Source of the DNA: Stenopsyche tienmushanensis
Lineage: Eukaryota > Arthropoda > Insecta > Trichoptera > Stenopsychidae
DNA length: 64,000 nucleotides
NCBI GenBank assembly: GCA_008973525.1
Contig: WACJ01000387.1
Span: forward strand, 124,001 to 188,000
Direction of reading: 5' to 3'
Part shown: positions 34,917 through 47,000 of the stretch, one piece after another
Layout: each line of letters starts with the position of its first letter
Position numbering within the stretch: position 1 is the first letter of the stretch
Notes under the pieces: model-generated
The model's input: only the letters and a program-made list of their open reading frames with translations
The model's database searches: none
Told to the model about the DNA's origin: nothing
Translations under genes and position numbers: made by a program

Positions 34917-36958
34917 TCACAATTTTTCTGATAAACCCTCTAGACAACTAGGTGGTATTTTCTGGACATTTTCGAAGAATTTATGATTGAGAGCATCTTT
35001 TGCTGAGATTCTTAAGAATGGATCATACACCATCATTTTCTGCAAATATAAAAACAATCATTATATACATGTCTGCGGAAAAAAGTGAACTCAATAATTC
35101 AAATGTATTGCTAATTTATAATTTAAATTTAAAAACAAGTGAAATTCGAATTTACATTAGAGCGTAGCATGTATGTTCTCCACTGTGAAAGGGTTAATTA
35201 TTATGTTTATAAATATAATTTATAATGAAAAATATACAATACCATAAATAAATCCTTAGCATCTTCTGAAAATTCTGGGATTACTTGTGATATTGGAATA
35301 GCCTTCCATCGAGGAAACATTGCCTTATAATCGGGTAATTTAGATATTCCAGGCCAACACGTTTCATCCGGTGTACCGAATACATTAAATATTTTAAACA
35401 GTTGATGAATTTCGCTATCTCCACGAAACAGGGTACGTTTTGTAAGCTTAAAAGAAAATATGAAAATTAGTACATGCTTATTAAATGTAAAAATAAAATA
35501 AGAATTGAATCAATAGGTAACCGCATGCGTTTGTTTTGTCCTTTATGTTTATTAAGAATACAGTATTTAAACGCGGAAACAAAAAAAGTAATTTTAAAAT
35601 CCAATATCAGAATAAATTCAAAGATTCATTACCATTTCGGCAAATATACACGCTAAGCTCCATATGTCGATGGTCGTCGTGTAAAATTTGGATCCTAATA
35701 AAATTTCAGGAGCCCTGTACCAAAGTGTGATCACTTCGTGAGTATAGACGTGGACAGGTATTTCGAACAATCTGGCCAATCCGAAATCTGCCAATTTTAT
35801 ATTTCCGTGAATATCAACAAGTAGATTCTCCGGTTTGAGATCGCGATGAAGTATATTGAGCGAATGGCAAAAAGCCAAGCCATCTAAGAGTTGATATAAA
35901 TAACTCTGCAAGAAAAAAAAGCATTTAACATATTACATATTAAAGAATGTTATACATTGTGATATTTCATAGCAAAATTAAGAGACCTTTGCAAGATTGA
36001 GATCCAGTGAGGACGAAGATGTTTCCATCAATTTTTTGAGATCCATATTTAAATATTCGAATACCAAAAATAACTTCTTTTCTGAATACACAACATCTAA
36101 AAGTTGAACAATAGATGGATGATTGAGTTCTTTTAACAGAGATATCTCTCTGATTGTCGTCGATGGTACTCCTTCGGGATCACTGAAATATTACATTCGT
36201 TTTATAAATCGCTCTGAGGAAAATTAAATCAAGATAATTCTGTTTTTAATAATATTTTCAGTAACTACTAATTTTATAATCAAAAATTTAGCAAAAGATA
36301 ATATCAAAACCTGGCTGTGCAAAGCCTTATATTGTATTGAAATTCGATTTAATACTGTGTACTCAAGGATAACCACCCATAGAATCTATGGACTATTCTA
36401 GAAAAATAGCATATATCAATAACAATGATAAATTGTATGATAATTTTAATAACAATTGAATACTTGTCATTTTGATAGTTTATGTTCGAATAAATAACAC
36501 TATTCGTTATGGACTATAGGCAGCAAGCCTGAATGAAATGTATATCACTTAAATAAGCTTGTTTATCCAATGATGGTGATGATAAATAATCAATATAAAG
36601 ATGAAGCAATTAATAAGTACTTTATTTTAAGAACTTGATGATTTCAATGTAAATTTTTTAAGCCTGTTCAATTCTTAGCACATATTTTTGCCAGACTTTT
36701 GAACTACTTCATGGATTTAGAGATTCATGGATTGTTAAGTTATAGCGCTAACTAAGTAATAAAAAAGTTCTGAAAAGTTTACTGCGAGTAGGTTCGATGC
36801 CGGATCGCGGGTAATACTTACTGTTCGAGCTTGACTTTCTTGAGGGCGATCTGATTGCCAGTGAGCTGATCGGTGGCACGGTAGACGACTCCATAGGTGC
36901 CTTCGCCTACCTTAACGCGACCCCTGTATTGCTCCACGCCGCTGGTTCGGCTGCTCAT
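34917..36958 (-). CDS. Cyclin-dependent kinase, CDK2-like, with PSTTIRE helix
   Basis: Five exons on the minus strand (36822-36958, 35987-36182, 35633-35905, 35243-35446, 34917-35039) join in frame to 310 residues. The kinase fold is complete: glycine loop GEGTYGVV (18-25) with the inhibitory Thr-Tyr pair (21-22), lysine in IALKK (40), catalytic [10 protein letters not shown] (131-140), DFGLA (151-155), activation threonine in [19 protein letters not shown] (T166) and the C-lobe [21 protein letters not shown] and the loop fit CDK2 rather than CDK1. CDKs of this class bind cyclins and drive S phase. Unusual points are PSTTIRE (52-58) in the cyclin-binding helix where animal CDK1/2/3 have PSTAIRE, and KPEN rather than KPQN. 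The N-terminus is a few residues longer than in human CDK2. The gene is head to head with ATPAF1. Confidence 0.93.
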
Positions 36959-37623
36959 ACCCGCCTCCCACTTCATTCAATCAAATGCGCGCGAAAACAC
37001 ACGCTTTAATCCACACAAGTCCGACCATAAGCTGACCACGAATATTTTTTTCTATCGCCACTATAATAAAATATAAAAATAACATATATCATATTTACCA
37101 CCTGAAGCTATTTGCATACAGCATCGTCGTGTATTTAATTTTAACATGAATTCTCATGCAAATTAAATAATATTAAAATTAAATATGAATTATCATTGAT
37201 TTATAATTTATATAAACTAATAAAATCATTTTTTTCAATTAATACATGTAACTTGTCTTTATTTAATTAATTCAGAAGAAAATAAATAAATATTTCATGC
37301 AAAATAAATAATACAATAAAAAAATGCATACATTTTTTTTTAACAATTATATTGCTATTATTTATTTAAATTTAATTTATATGCTGATATGTTTCAATTT
37401 TTATTTAAATCTGTAATAAAAATATTTTTAAAAATAGAATTCAATTTAGCGTATTTTACAAAAGGGAATCAATAGTATTCAATTAAATCAAGATTGGTCG
37501 TTTTTTAATAAGTCGGTATAGATACCTGAAGGTACTGCAGTGTAGGTTATGTAAACTGTCAGATTGATGGTGCACTTCGGATCTTGAATGAAGAGTTTTC
37601 ATTAGATGCACTGTTACCATAGC
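36959..37623. promoter_or_regulatory. Shared upstream region of the CDK gene and ATPAF1
   Basis: 665 bp separate two divergent ATGs, and the central part is very AT-rich. A bidirectional promoter is inferred from position only. Confidence 0.4.
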
Positions 37624-40600
37624 ATGGCATTGGCTTTGCGGTCTCTCAGATCTAAGTATATTTGCTTTCGCTCATACAGAACTATAATGACTACAAGCAG
37701 ACACGTACAAAAGGTATAATGAGCGTTTTCACATTATTTGTCAATTAATTTGTGATATTGGATGGAAGGATTTCACTTTGGGTGATTATGTAATTAGTGT
37801 GGAATTTGGAAAGTTTTATTTTGAAATCACTCATTTTCTTTAAATCAAGGAAAGCAATTTTGATCAACCAATAATATATCTTATCAAATAGTATTAAGTC
37901 AACTTGTATAGTACAACTAACTTTCGTAACGTAACTTTCTAAATGTGAAATCCTATAATTGGCTTTGTACTATTTCTAATCCATGGCTAATCTATATATG
38001 TAAAGCTGTTGGGTTTCCATAAATAAATATTGTAAACATTACAAAAGCTATTTTACCCATATGTTTCTCATAGTTATTTACATGCAAGCCTTAGTTCTGC
38101 AATGGACTGCTTGTCTTACATTTTAGCATCACTGTGAGGGATTCTTTTAGTTTCTTTATTAATATCTCCACGAATCATAATTATAATATTATTTTCCGTT
38201 TTTTACCTTGTGCCTGAGTGATAATTTAAAGGCCCTTTTTGATAAATTCTCACCACCTGAGATCTTAAGCTGTCAGGGAGCTTCGACGTACATGTACGTC
38301 CTAATTCTTATGCCCCAGAAAGAGCACTCTTGCAAATTGAAGCTCGGAGACAGACAGAGACAGAGAGAACTTAGCGCAGTTCGGGAGACTGAGACGGATA
38401 GTTCCTCGCATGATTGTATAGATCGTTAAGCCCAAATTTATCGACTTATAATGATTTCGATTTCAAATGTGTTATTTGTTTACGCAAAGAAATGACCGAA
38501 TATTGGGTGTTATCTATTTAACTGCTTGCCGTTCTTCTCTGCGTGTTGAATGAGTCTTTGTTCAATTATCATTTCCTTCTAAAGGAGGAGCAAATGAATC
38601 GATTTTTTGTGCATTGTTTATGTAAAGAAATGACGCGATCTTGTATGTTATCAAATGTTTATTTACAATTGACTCTGCCTCGAATTGAAGATTGTCTTAG
38701 GCTGATTAGGAGCTGACAGAAAGTAATCGGCGTAAAGCGATTATGACATCAACGACTTCATCGATTTTAAATTTGCTCGCTCCTCAACAGGTTAAAAATG
38801 CATTATGTTAGTTGTACAGCTTTAGCATACATATTGTAGCTTGTAAATTCACTGTTAACTGATTAACTTGGAATACGATCAGAAAAAATGATTTTCTAAA
38901 TATCATTTGAAAACAACTTCCATTTTTCATGTGACAATCAAACAGTTATAAAAGGAACGTTATATGTGATATTAAACTTGTATTGCATCTTAATATTCTT
39001 AATTAATTTGTATAGGTGATGGAAGATTTACAGAATAATCCTTATTATGAAAAGTATGCAAAGAAAATAGCTGTGCTACAAAAAACGGCACCGGAAGAAT
39101 TTGTTCAAAGAATAGAGAAAAAAGAAGATGAAACAACACCTAAAACCTCGTTGGCTAGTGCCGAAAGGTGATTTTCATTATTTATAACTTTGTTATAAGT
39201 TGTTTTTTTATAACTTTGTTGTATTTTTAAAATATGATAATAATTTATAGGCGTTACGCACCTGTACTCAATCCTAAAGCACCGTTAGAAGAAAAAATCA
39301 CTCCAAAGATGAAGAAATTAGAAGACATATTCAAAGTCGAACTGGTTGAAAACAAAAACGCTGAAGAAATAATTGAGATATGGCAAGCATATCATATTCA
39401 AAAAGACGTTATTGCAGCCACTATCCCGCGGGGAACTTATGAAAAGATACAGCAACGTGTTGCTGCTTATCCTACATTTATTTTTCCACTGCCCCGATCG
39501 CAAGGCTATGAATTTATCATGTGTCAAGCTTTAGGGAATACTCTACATTTTACCACGCTTCTCTGTTATCAGGTAATACTTCTAAATTAATTGAAGATCA
39601 TGAACTATTAATTGAAAATCATTTTTTTGCCTTTTTTAAAGATTAGAATTTACAAAAAGGGAAAAATTTGGAACAATTCAGATCAATCTACTAGAGATAT
39701 TTATAAATAAAACAAATTGTACACGGTTTCTTTTCACTACCACCATTTTTCAACTGTATATCTTCCATCAGATTTTATCTGTAACTAATTAAGCTTTAGG
39801 CTCTAGTTTATTTAGCTATATTATTTTTCTTAAGTCATGTCAGTTTTTTCTCTTCAAAATATTCTTTATTCTGTAGAGCAGTAAGGACGTGCTTTGAAGT
39901 TTCTCATATGAGTGTCAACCTGTTCGTCAGCCGGAGACTAAAAAAAATTAGCCTCCTCTAACGACAATAGACCAATATTGGCTAAAAAAATTAAATCTGT
40001 TGTTTTAAATACGGAAGATGAGCCTTAAAGTGGACCCTTACGGAGAATCGCACGATGGTTCGAAAAAATGAACTCTCTTTGGCATTAGAAAAAACGGAGG
40101 CCCTATTTCTAACAAGGAAATGCGTGGATGAATCACTGATAATAGTTATTCAGGGGCATTGTGTTAGCTACTCCAGAAGTGTTAGGTACCTCAGTGTACA
40201 CATCGATGATAAACTGAACTTCAGAAAACACATCGATGTGGTAATGCAAAAAGGCAACAACCGTGACAAATTATTTGGCACGATTAATGCCAAATATCGG
40301 CGAACCGAGATCGAGCTGAAGAAAACTATTTAACGAAGTGACCAACTCTATATTGCTCTACGGTGCATCAGTCTGGGCAGAAATGACACAAAAAGATGGA
40401 AATAGATATAAATTCCTAAGAACGCAAAGAATAAACGCAATTCAAAAAATATCAGCCTATAGAACGATCTCACTGGATGCAGTACAAGTTCTAGCAGGCA
40501 CATTTCCCATGGAAAGAAGAGTCAATCCAACAATAGCAAAAATGCTGGGATGATTGGCACTCTCAATTTTTTTTCGTAAGGAGGGGAAATGGTTTAACCA

Positions 40601-41703
40601 CACTGTCGGGCCCGTACCCGGCAGTAGTGTGTGGTTACGGAGACACTACTCACTAAAACTCCTCCTTATTCGCTGCTTCCACCCGGCTACTAGCTAAGTA
40701 TTGCGCGAGGGTGGCAGCGATGCTTCTCTTCCGGATCCTTCTGCATGTCCTTTGTTCTCCTGATTGTTTGTTGTCTTCTATGTTCAGCATCATCCTTCTG
40801 CCGCATAGCATACCTCGTGTATTTGCACCACGCATTCCATGCCCTAGCATCCGTTAACATTGAAGATACCATCTTGCTAGGGGAGAGCGAACTGATTTTT
40901 CCTGGCAAACCTAAAGAAATTGAAAGTGTTTGGGTCTCACATGCAATGACCTACCGCAACATGACCCAACGGTTCAACGTCATCAGATTATTGGAAGAAA
41001 AACTTAGTAGAATTGCTAATACTTTAATCATAAAATAATATAACAAATACATTAGTATAGAACAAGTGCTTGATATTTAAGCTGTTATGTTGACTTTTGA
41101 TATCCAATTGCTTTCTGTTGTCTTTTGAAATCAACAATGAATTCAAATCTTCGGTTAGTTCCTGAAAAAATTATTTAAAAAATATAAGAACTAGAAGATA
41201 ATCATTTGATCAGTTTTTAAAAGGTGATTTTTGAGTTTCTTTTGATAGAGACCTAGGTATTTCACTGCCACTGATAATTATTTACGTTTGCTATATTCAT
41301 AGAAACGATTATTAAATAAGTAAAATTAAGAGCTTTGATAATGCGCGTTTAAAATCAACAGGTTCATAAAGAAAACGCTCCTGAATGCCTTACAATTGTG
41401 CACTACAAAGAATTGATGGAAAATAAAGGAATAGTTTTGATGAAAGGAGAATTTGATAAGGTTCAGTGTTATTTATATATAGTGTTTTTTTAAATTAAAA
41501 TTATTATCTATTTGAATTATTTTTACTCTTTTTAGAATGTCATCGATGCCAAGGAAGCACAATGTCTCGCAAATCAATTTCAATTGTACTATGGACAAGA
41601 TAATGAAAAGAAATTACAATTATTAGACGAGTTCACAAATAAACCTGATCATTTTAAGCACATGGATGTCATTTCTGAATTAGAGAATATTAAAATATCA
41701 TGA
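37624..41703 (+). CDS. ATPAF1: ATP synthase mitochondrial F1 complex assembly factor 1
   Basis: Five exons (37624-37713, 39016-39167, 39251-39572, 41362-41460, 41536-41703) join in frame to 276 residues. The first exon ([20 protein letters not shown]) is rich in Arg and hydroxyl residues and lacks acids, a typical mitochondrial presequence. The rest is the ATP11 domain: [75 protein letters not shown] and [14 protein letters not shown] follow the family order. ATPAF1 binds free F1 beta subunits in the matrix and prevents their aggregation until alpha subunits join. Intron 1 (1.3 kb) holds a dispersed repeat, and intron 3 (1.8 kb) holds two non-LTR retrotransposon fragments in opposite directions. 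AATAAA lies at 41743-41748, within 132 bp of the convergent orphan gene. Confidence 0.95.
38318..38665 (+). repeat. Dispersed repeat, inverted relative to 24225-24575
   Basis: This is the partner of the repeat in SCCPDH copy 2, here in intron 1 of ATPAF1. It starts near AAAGAGCACTCTTGCAA and runs through CATTTCCTTCTAAAGGAGGA to about ATCAAATG. Several short indels separate the copies. Confidence 0.75.
40055..40555 (+). pseudogene. Non-LTR retrotransposon fragment (R1/Jockey-like)
   Basis: Two adjacent plus-strand frames read [20 protein letters not shown] and [18 protein letters not shown], then [17 protein letters not shown] and [20 protein letters not shown]. These are the thumb and connection words downstream of the reverse transcriptase active site in R1/Jockey-type elements. 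A frame break lies near 40330. The catalytic YADD region is missing. It is in sense within intron 3 of ATPAF1. Confidence 0.75.
40560..40910 (-). mobile_element. 3' end of a second non-LTR retrotransposon, opposite orientation
   Basis: On the minus strand an open frame (40690-40908) is followed by a GC-richer tail (GGAGTTTTAGTGAGTAGTGT, then a hairpin-like GCCGGGTACGGGCCCG) and finally a run of eight A at about 40566-40573. This resembles the 3' UTR and poly(A) of R1-type elements. It abuts the plus-strand fragment, so one may have inserted next to or into the other. The identification rests on layout more than on protein similarity. Confidence 0.45.
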
Positions 41704-41834
41704 AAGATTTTTCTATATCCTTATTAAAAATATAGTGAGGGAAATAAATAGATTTCGTTAATATATATTTGTATTTGATTCTACCTACCTTGTTTATTAT
41801 TTTGCAAATTTTCATAAATAAATCAAATTTACAA

Positions 41835-42920
41835 CTAAATTTTTCTTGGATAAAAAGTAGGTTCAGGTGTATCATATTTAAAATTAATAGTGCTAATTTC
41901 ATCTATTTCAAACGAAGGCGACTGTATCTCTTCACACGAGCTATCGAAACTGTCAAAATCAACTGAATCTTTTTTATATTTAATTGCTTTGTAAATTTTA
42001 GTCGAAGTACTCGATACGTCATCACAAAATTTGGTGTACGAGTATTTGCTCGTGTCTGTTTTGTTAGAATCGTTAGTATGAACGATTAAAGGATGATATG
42101 TTAAAATTTCATCATTTTCATCGTCTTTGGTAATACTTGTGGTATTAATTTTTGACACAATATTTTGATTGATGCTCTTAAGATATTTTAACGGATTCAT
42201 TATAATATCAGATTTTTCTTCTGCGTTTTTAATCTGCTCAATCTTACAAGTGGAAATTGGATGCGTCTTAATTATATTTCGTTCTTTTATAGAGTTTTGG
42301 TATGCTGTTTTGATATATGTTTTTAAATATGTTACATTTTCTTGACATGATTCTTCAGGCAAATATTTTTCTATTTCTTTCGGAAGACTATTCATGAAAT
42401 CTTGATAAAAAAAATCAGATGACAATTTAGATTTCTTGGATTGTATAACATTAGTATTATCAGTTAATTTAAAATCTAATCCATTTGATTGGCGAGAATT
42501 TGGTTTTTCATATTCACTGTTTAAATATGACAAGGTAGAAACAGACTTACAATTTAAAACATTTTCTTCTGATAAAAGCTTTTTAGGATACAAATGATTT
42601 TCATTTGTTTTTTTAAATTTTGATTCAGAATTTGCAAGATCTATGATCTTATGTAAGTTTTCTTGTATACGAGCTTTAGATTCTTCAGATAATCCAGATT
42701 TAGTGATCGTTTCAGACCTCACACCTTTAGTAAACAATCCATGTCTAAGAGTTATCCGCTTATCTGTTATTTTTTTATAATAATCGTTTTGTTTTTTTAT
42801 ATTCTTCCAATTACTATTGCGAGAAAAATTAAAACCTATAAGATTTTTGTTTGTTTCATTCTTTATTTGGGTTTTATTTTTTCTTCTCTTTCGCTGTTTC
42901 TTAACTGGTAAAGATTCCAT
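41835..42920 (-). CDS. Orphan basic, low-complexity 361-residue protein
   Basis: A single uninterrupted exon encodes 361 residues, long for this AT-rich DNA and therefore likely real. I do not recognise the family. The N-terminus MESLPVKKQRKRRKNKTQIK is strongly basic and looks like a nuclear or nucleolar localisation signal. A short ordered-looking block follows (RITLRHGLFTKGVRSETI, then SEESKARIQENLHKIIDLAN, a possible amphipathic helix), and another lies around DFMNSLPKEIEKYLPEESCQ. The rest is rich in N, K, S, T and acidic residues and probably disordered, ending with an acidic part and TPEPTFYPRK. No membrane segment or signal peptide is seen. A minus-strand AATAAA (TTTATT at 41793-41798) lies just downstream. 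The gene converges on ATPAF1 (131 bp between stop codons) and is head to head with the myosin. It is probably a fast-evolving nuclear protein; function unknown. Confidence 0.7.
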   Translation of the reverse strand: MESLPVKKQRKRRKNKTQIKNETNKNLIGFNFSRNSNWKNIKKQNDYYKKITDKRITLRHGLFTKGVRSETITKSGLSEESKARIQENLHKIIDLANSESKFKKTNENHLYPKKLLSEENVLNCKSVSTLSYLNSEYEKPNSRQSNGLDFKLTDNTNVIQSKKSKLSSDFFYQDFMNSLPKEIEKYLPEESCQENVTYLKTYIKTAYQNSIKERNIIKTHPISTCKIEQIKNAEEKSDIIMNPLKYLKSINQNIVSKINTTSITKDDENDEILTYHPLIVHTNDSNKTDTSKYSYTKFCDDVSSTSTKIYKAIKYKKDSVDFDSFDSSCEEIQSPSFEIDEISTINFKYDTPEPTFYPRKI

Positions 42921-44034
42921 TTGATTACTGAATTCCTCCCCATACTACGAGAACACGACGGTCACTGCTAGTGGCGACTTTTCAAACAAGGGATGCGATC
43001 TAAATAGAAAGAAAAACGACCAATACATTTTTTAAAATCGTATTTTATTTCTTGCTTATTTTTGCAAAATTCTGCTTTGGTTGACTACATAGATGTTTTT
43101 CTTTTTCAAATTTAGCATTTTCACCCCTAACTGATTATATGTAATTATATGTATAAATTTAAATACTTTTGCAAAATATTATTCAAAATATATTCCATAA
43201 GATAGTTAAAATGATTTTATTAGTGAATTTAGATATTTTTTTAATTTACAGACGTTAAAAAATTGCATGAATTTTAAATTTTCCTCATGCATAGAAGCAA
43301 GCGGAGAAAGAGCATTTATTTATAATTAAGAGAGCGTCCCGCTAAATATTATAGGGCAATTCGCAAATATATTAAAAAAAATATATTGCTTCGGATAAAG
43401 ACGATTATTTGTTTAACTAAAAATAAATAAAAATATATATAATTCACATATAAAACTGTTCGTATTACAAAAACATTTTTATCGATAATTTAAAAAATAT
43501 TTTATTCTAATAATATATGTGAAAATATAAGGACGTTAAAAAACCACTTAAAGCCTTAAGTTTTATATAAAAAATGATGCGCTGTCAAACGTGGTCTCGG
43601 TGATTTTGGGTGGTTTCTTTTCCCCCTAATTGTTGAGTTAAATACATCATGTGTCGATATGTAAACATATCTGGACGATTGTTAACCTTATAGGTAGCTT
43701 AAAGAATATCTCAAAGGTTAGCGCTTTGCTTTTAATATAAGGCTTTAAAACCTCTTTCTCAATAAGTACATACCTAAAAAGAATTGTATTTTTTATTCTG
43801 TTTTAATAACGTTATTTCCCTATTTGTGATATGTTTACAGTCTGTATTATAATTTTTGAAATTGTTTAATACCAAATGGTTGTGTTATGTGTTTTTTAAA
43901 ATATATTTTTATTCATACTTTCTTGTTTTTAGCAAGAAATATTTCGGAATTTCTGATAATATTTTAAAAAAACATTTCGATTTTGTGTTGAGTATTTATT
44001 GTTTATTTTTAGGTATGGGTTAGTGCAAGTCGCT
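42921..44034. promoter_or_regulatory. Shared upstream region of the orphan gene and the myosin
   Basis: 1.1 kb, very AT-rich. A splice acceptor (TTTTTAG, ending at 44012) lies just before the myosin start exon, so the myosin has an upstream untranslated exon that I could not place. No other feature was seen. Confidence 0.4.
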
Positions 44035-47000
44035 ATGTTGGAACCGGAAGTAGGTCAGTGTGACTCGGTGCTGTTAAGTCCTCTTTCTGAGGATGCCTTT
44101 ATTCATAACCTACACATCCGCTTCAAAAGAGATATAATATATGTAAGATAATAATAATATATTAATTTTGATATTAGTATCATTAATAAAAACAAAAAAT
44201 AATCAAGATTACAAATTTAAAATGTAAAGAACATCTATATGTCAACATTTCAAATTAAATCTTGGGTTTTAAAAATCATGATTGAATATTAGGAAATTCT
44301 TTCAGAACATTGATATGCAAATACGCTCAAAATCATTTTTAAACTAGGTTTCTTTCACTGCTCCAATTGCTTGCTCCAATGCCATATTGCATTCATATAT
44401 GATTTTTTGACTTCATAGCCAAATTCTATTGTAGAAATTGTGTAGTGTAAGAACTGTTATATTTTCAGACTTACATCGGGAATGTATTAATATCAGTGAA
44501 TCCATACAGGCAACTTGCTCTTTATTCAGCTGAATTGGTTCGGGCATACATAGCCAGGGCTCCTTTTCAATTACCACCTCATGTGTAAGTTTTGCATTTT
44601 TGTTATCAATATACTATTATCATTTTGTTTTTAATCATTTCATGCTTATTATAATATATAAAATTGTTGAATCTTAAGTTATATATACGATAATTATTAT
44701 ATTTTTTTATATTACAGATACGCTGTTGCTGGTACCGCTTTTCGCTGGTTAAGAGATAGAAATGAAAGTCAATGTATTGTTGTTTCAGGTAATTATCTTA
44801 TTTGTCAATATAACTATTTCTTGTTAAAATAATAATTAATGTTTTTGAGTGAAAGCTAATATATTTTTACATATGCAATAGCGTATATGATATTATTTAT
44901 ATTAATAAATTTATTAGGAGAGAGTGGCTCAGGCAAAACTGAAGCTGCCCGCATATCACTACAGTGTGTTGTTTTGGCTGGAGAAGGAAGCACTGGTGCT
45001 GGAGCTATTAGAGAAAGATTAACACAGGCTGGAACATTATTGGAGGCTTTCGGAAATGCCAAGACAATGAGGAATGAAAATGCTAGTAGATTTGTACGTA
45101 TGCTTTTTACTATCAAATTTAAATTAGATATTTTTTAATCCAATCATTACAGTAGGATTGAATATATCAAGTAAAATCGGCATAAACATTATTTGCAATT
45201 ATCTGATATCCACATTGATTCTAACTGATATTTATTTAATTATTTATATCCTTTAAATTTCAGGGAAAATATTTGGATATTGAGTTTGATTACAAAGGAG
45301 ATCCAATTGGCGGTCATATAACACACTGTAAGATTTAATAATACATACTCTTTTATTAATTATTGATTCATTTATGCAAGTAAAATTATTTACTTATTTG
45401 ACTTTTCTTTTCTTGCAAAAGATCTTTTGGAAAAGGTAATATATTATGTAAAAAAAACACCTATATAAAATAAGTTAACAATTATTTATTTTTATGTCTT
45501 TAAAATGGACATATTCTTGTATAAGAATTGTTTTAAAAACATAAAAATTTGTAATTTCTATTAAATATTACAATATGAAAACATTCCATATATATTAATA
45601 ACATTAATCAAAATAGTTTAATGTAATTGCAGTCTCGTGTCACTTTCCTTCAGCAGGGTGATAGAAATTTTCATGTGTTTTATCAACTACTTGCTGGTGC
45701 TGATGTACATTTATTAAGTGAGTAATGTATTTATTTGCTTAAAAATGATATTGTTTAAATTTATTAGTAAAAGAGTCGTTTTTTCCCTGATAATAATATT
45801 AATTGTGTTGAAAATAACTATATCTATAATTAAAAAAATCTTACAATGTAAAATATTTTTGGAGACCTGAAAGTATTCAAAAATTTAGCAAAAAAAGTTC
45901 AAATTTATGAACCCTTTCAAACCAGAGAACATAGCCGCAACGCCTTAATGTAAATCCACTTTTCTGTCAGCTCCGCTGGAGTGTGTAACAGGCTTGATAA
46001 TGAACTTAATAAATTAACCTTAACACTGTTGATAGCACACATTATTCGTTAATTTCTTCGGAATATTCAACTTGCATGGTATCTGCTTTCTGTTGTTCAG
46101 CTATTTTTGTCTATTAATGTGTTGCAAAAATAAAAGGACAGGGTTACCGTGTAAGCCTGCCAGTTTACTTCTAAAGGAGTAGACTTTGCAAAAGAGTGGT
46201 GATAGTCGGCTAATAACGCTACTCCAGAATCAGTCAAGGAGGAATAATAAAATTGGTCAACGATAAGAATGATGCGAGTATCTTAATTATTAAAACAAAC
46301 CCCTGCTCTCAAGACAACACAAACGAATGTCGTCTTATCTTTGTTGTAAGAGCTTATAATATGAATATTTCTCTTTTAATTCTTATTGTAAAACTTCTAA
46401 TTGTTGTTTTTCATCACCAGTTACAATGCTATTCAAAAGGAGACTATTTTTTGTGTTGTTAAGAAGGGGTAGCAAGTGTTTCGTTGCTCGTTTTTGTTAT
46501 GTTCTGTGGTTGGTGTTTTTGTTGTGGACTTTGTTAGTTTTGAGTCTGAAAATTTTACCTGTAACAAAAATAAATCTGTTGAATGACAATAATGTTAAAC
46601 AATAGTCACAAAGATGTTTTCATCACAAACTAAGCTCAAACATAAGGTTTCAAAATTTTTAAACACTTTCGGTCCCCTCGATATAAATATTTTAACAAAA
46701 TTTTGTATAAGTTTTTGTAAAAATATACTGCAAAATTTATTTGGCTCAATAGAGTCAAAAAAATTATATTATTGATGTTAGAACAGCACCCTAAATTCAT
46801 AGATTTTTGTATATATCAGAAATATGCATATATATTTTTTTTGTAGAATGTCTCAAATTACAACGCAGCATAGAAGCGTACCGCATATTGAGAAGACCAG
46901 AAGATCCAATCGTTTCAGATCCACCGCCCATTGCACCTCGTCGTTCTACAGATGATAGGCCACACTTTGCATTCACCAAGGTTTTTAATGTCATTTTACT

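Noticed and set aside
40745..41038. 97-codon plus-strand frame, considered as an extra ATPAF1 exon
   Set aside because: ATPAF1 is complete without it (CYQ joins VHKENAPEC in phase). The stretch overlaps a retroelement tail and has no matching family block.
46253..46462. 69-codon frame in a myosin intron
   Set aside because: It starts inside a repeat shared with 52680 onward, where the frame is not kept.
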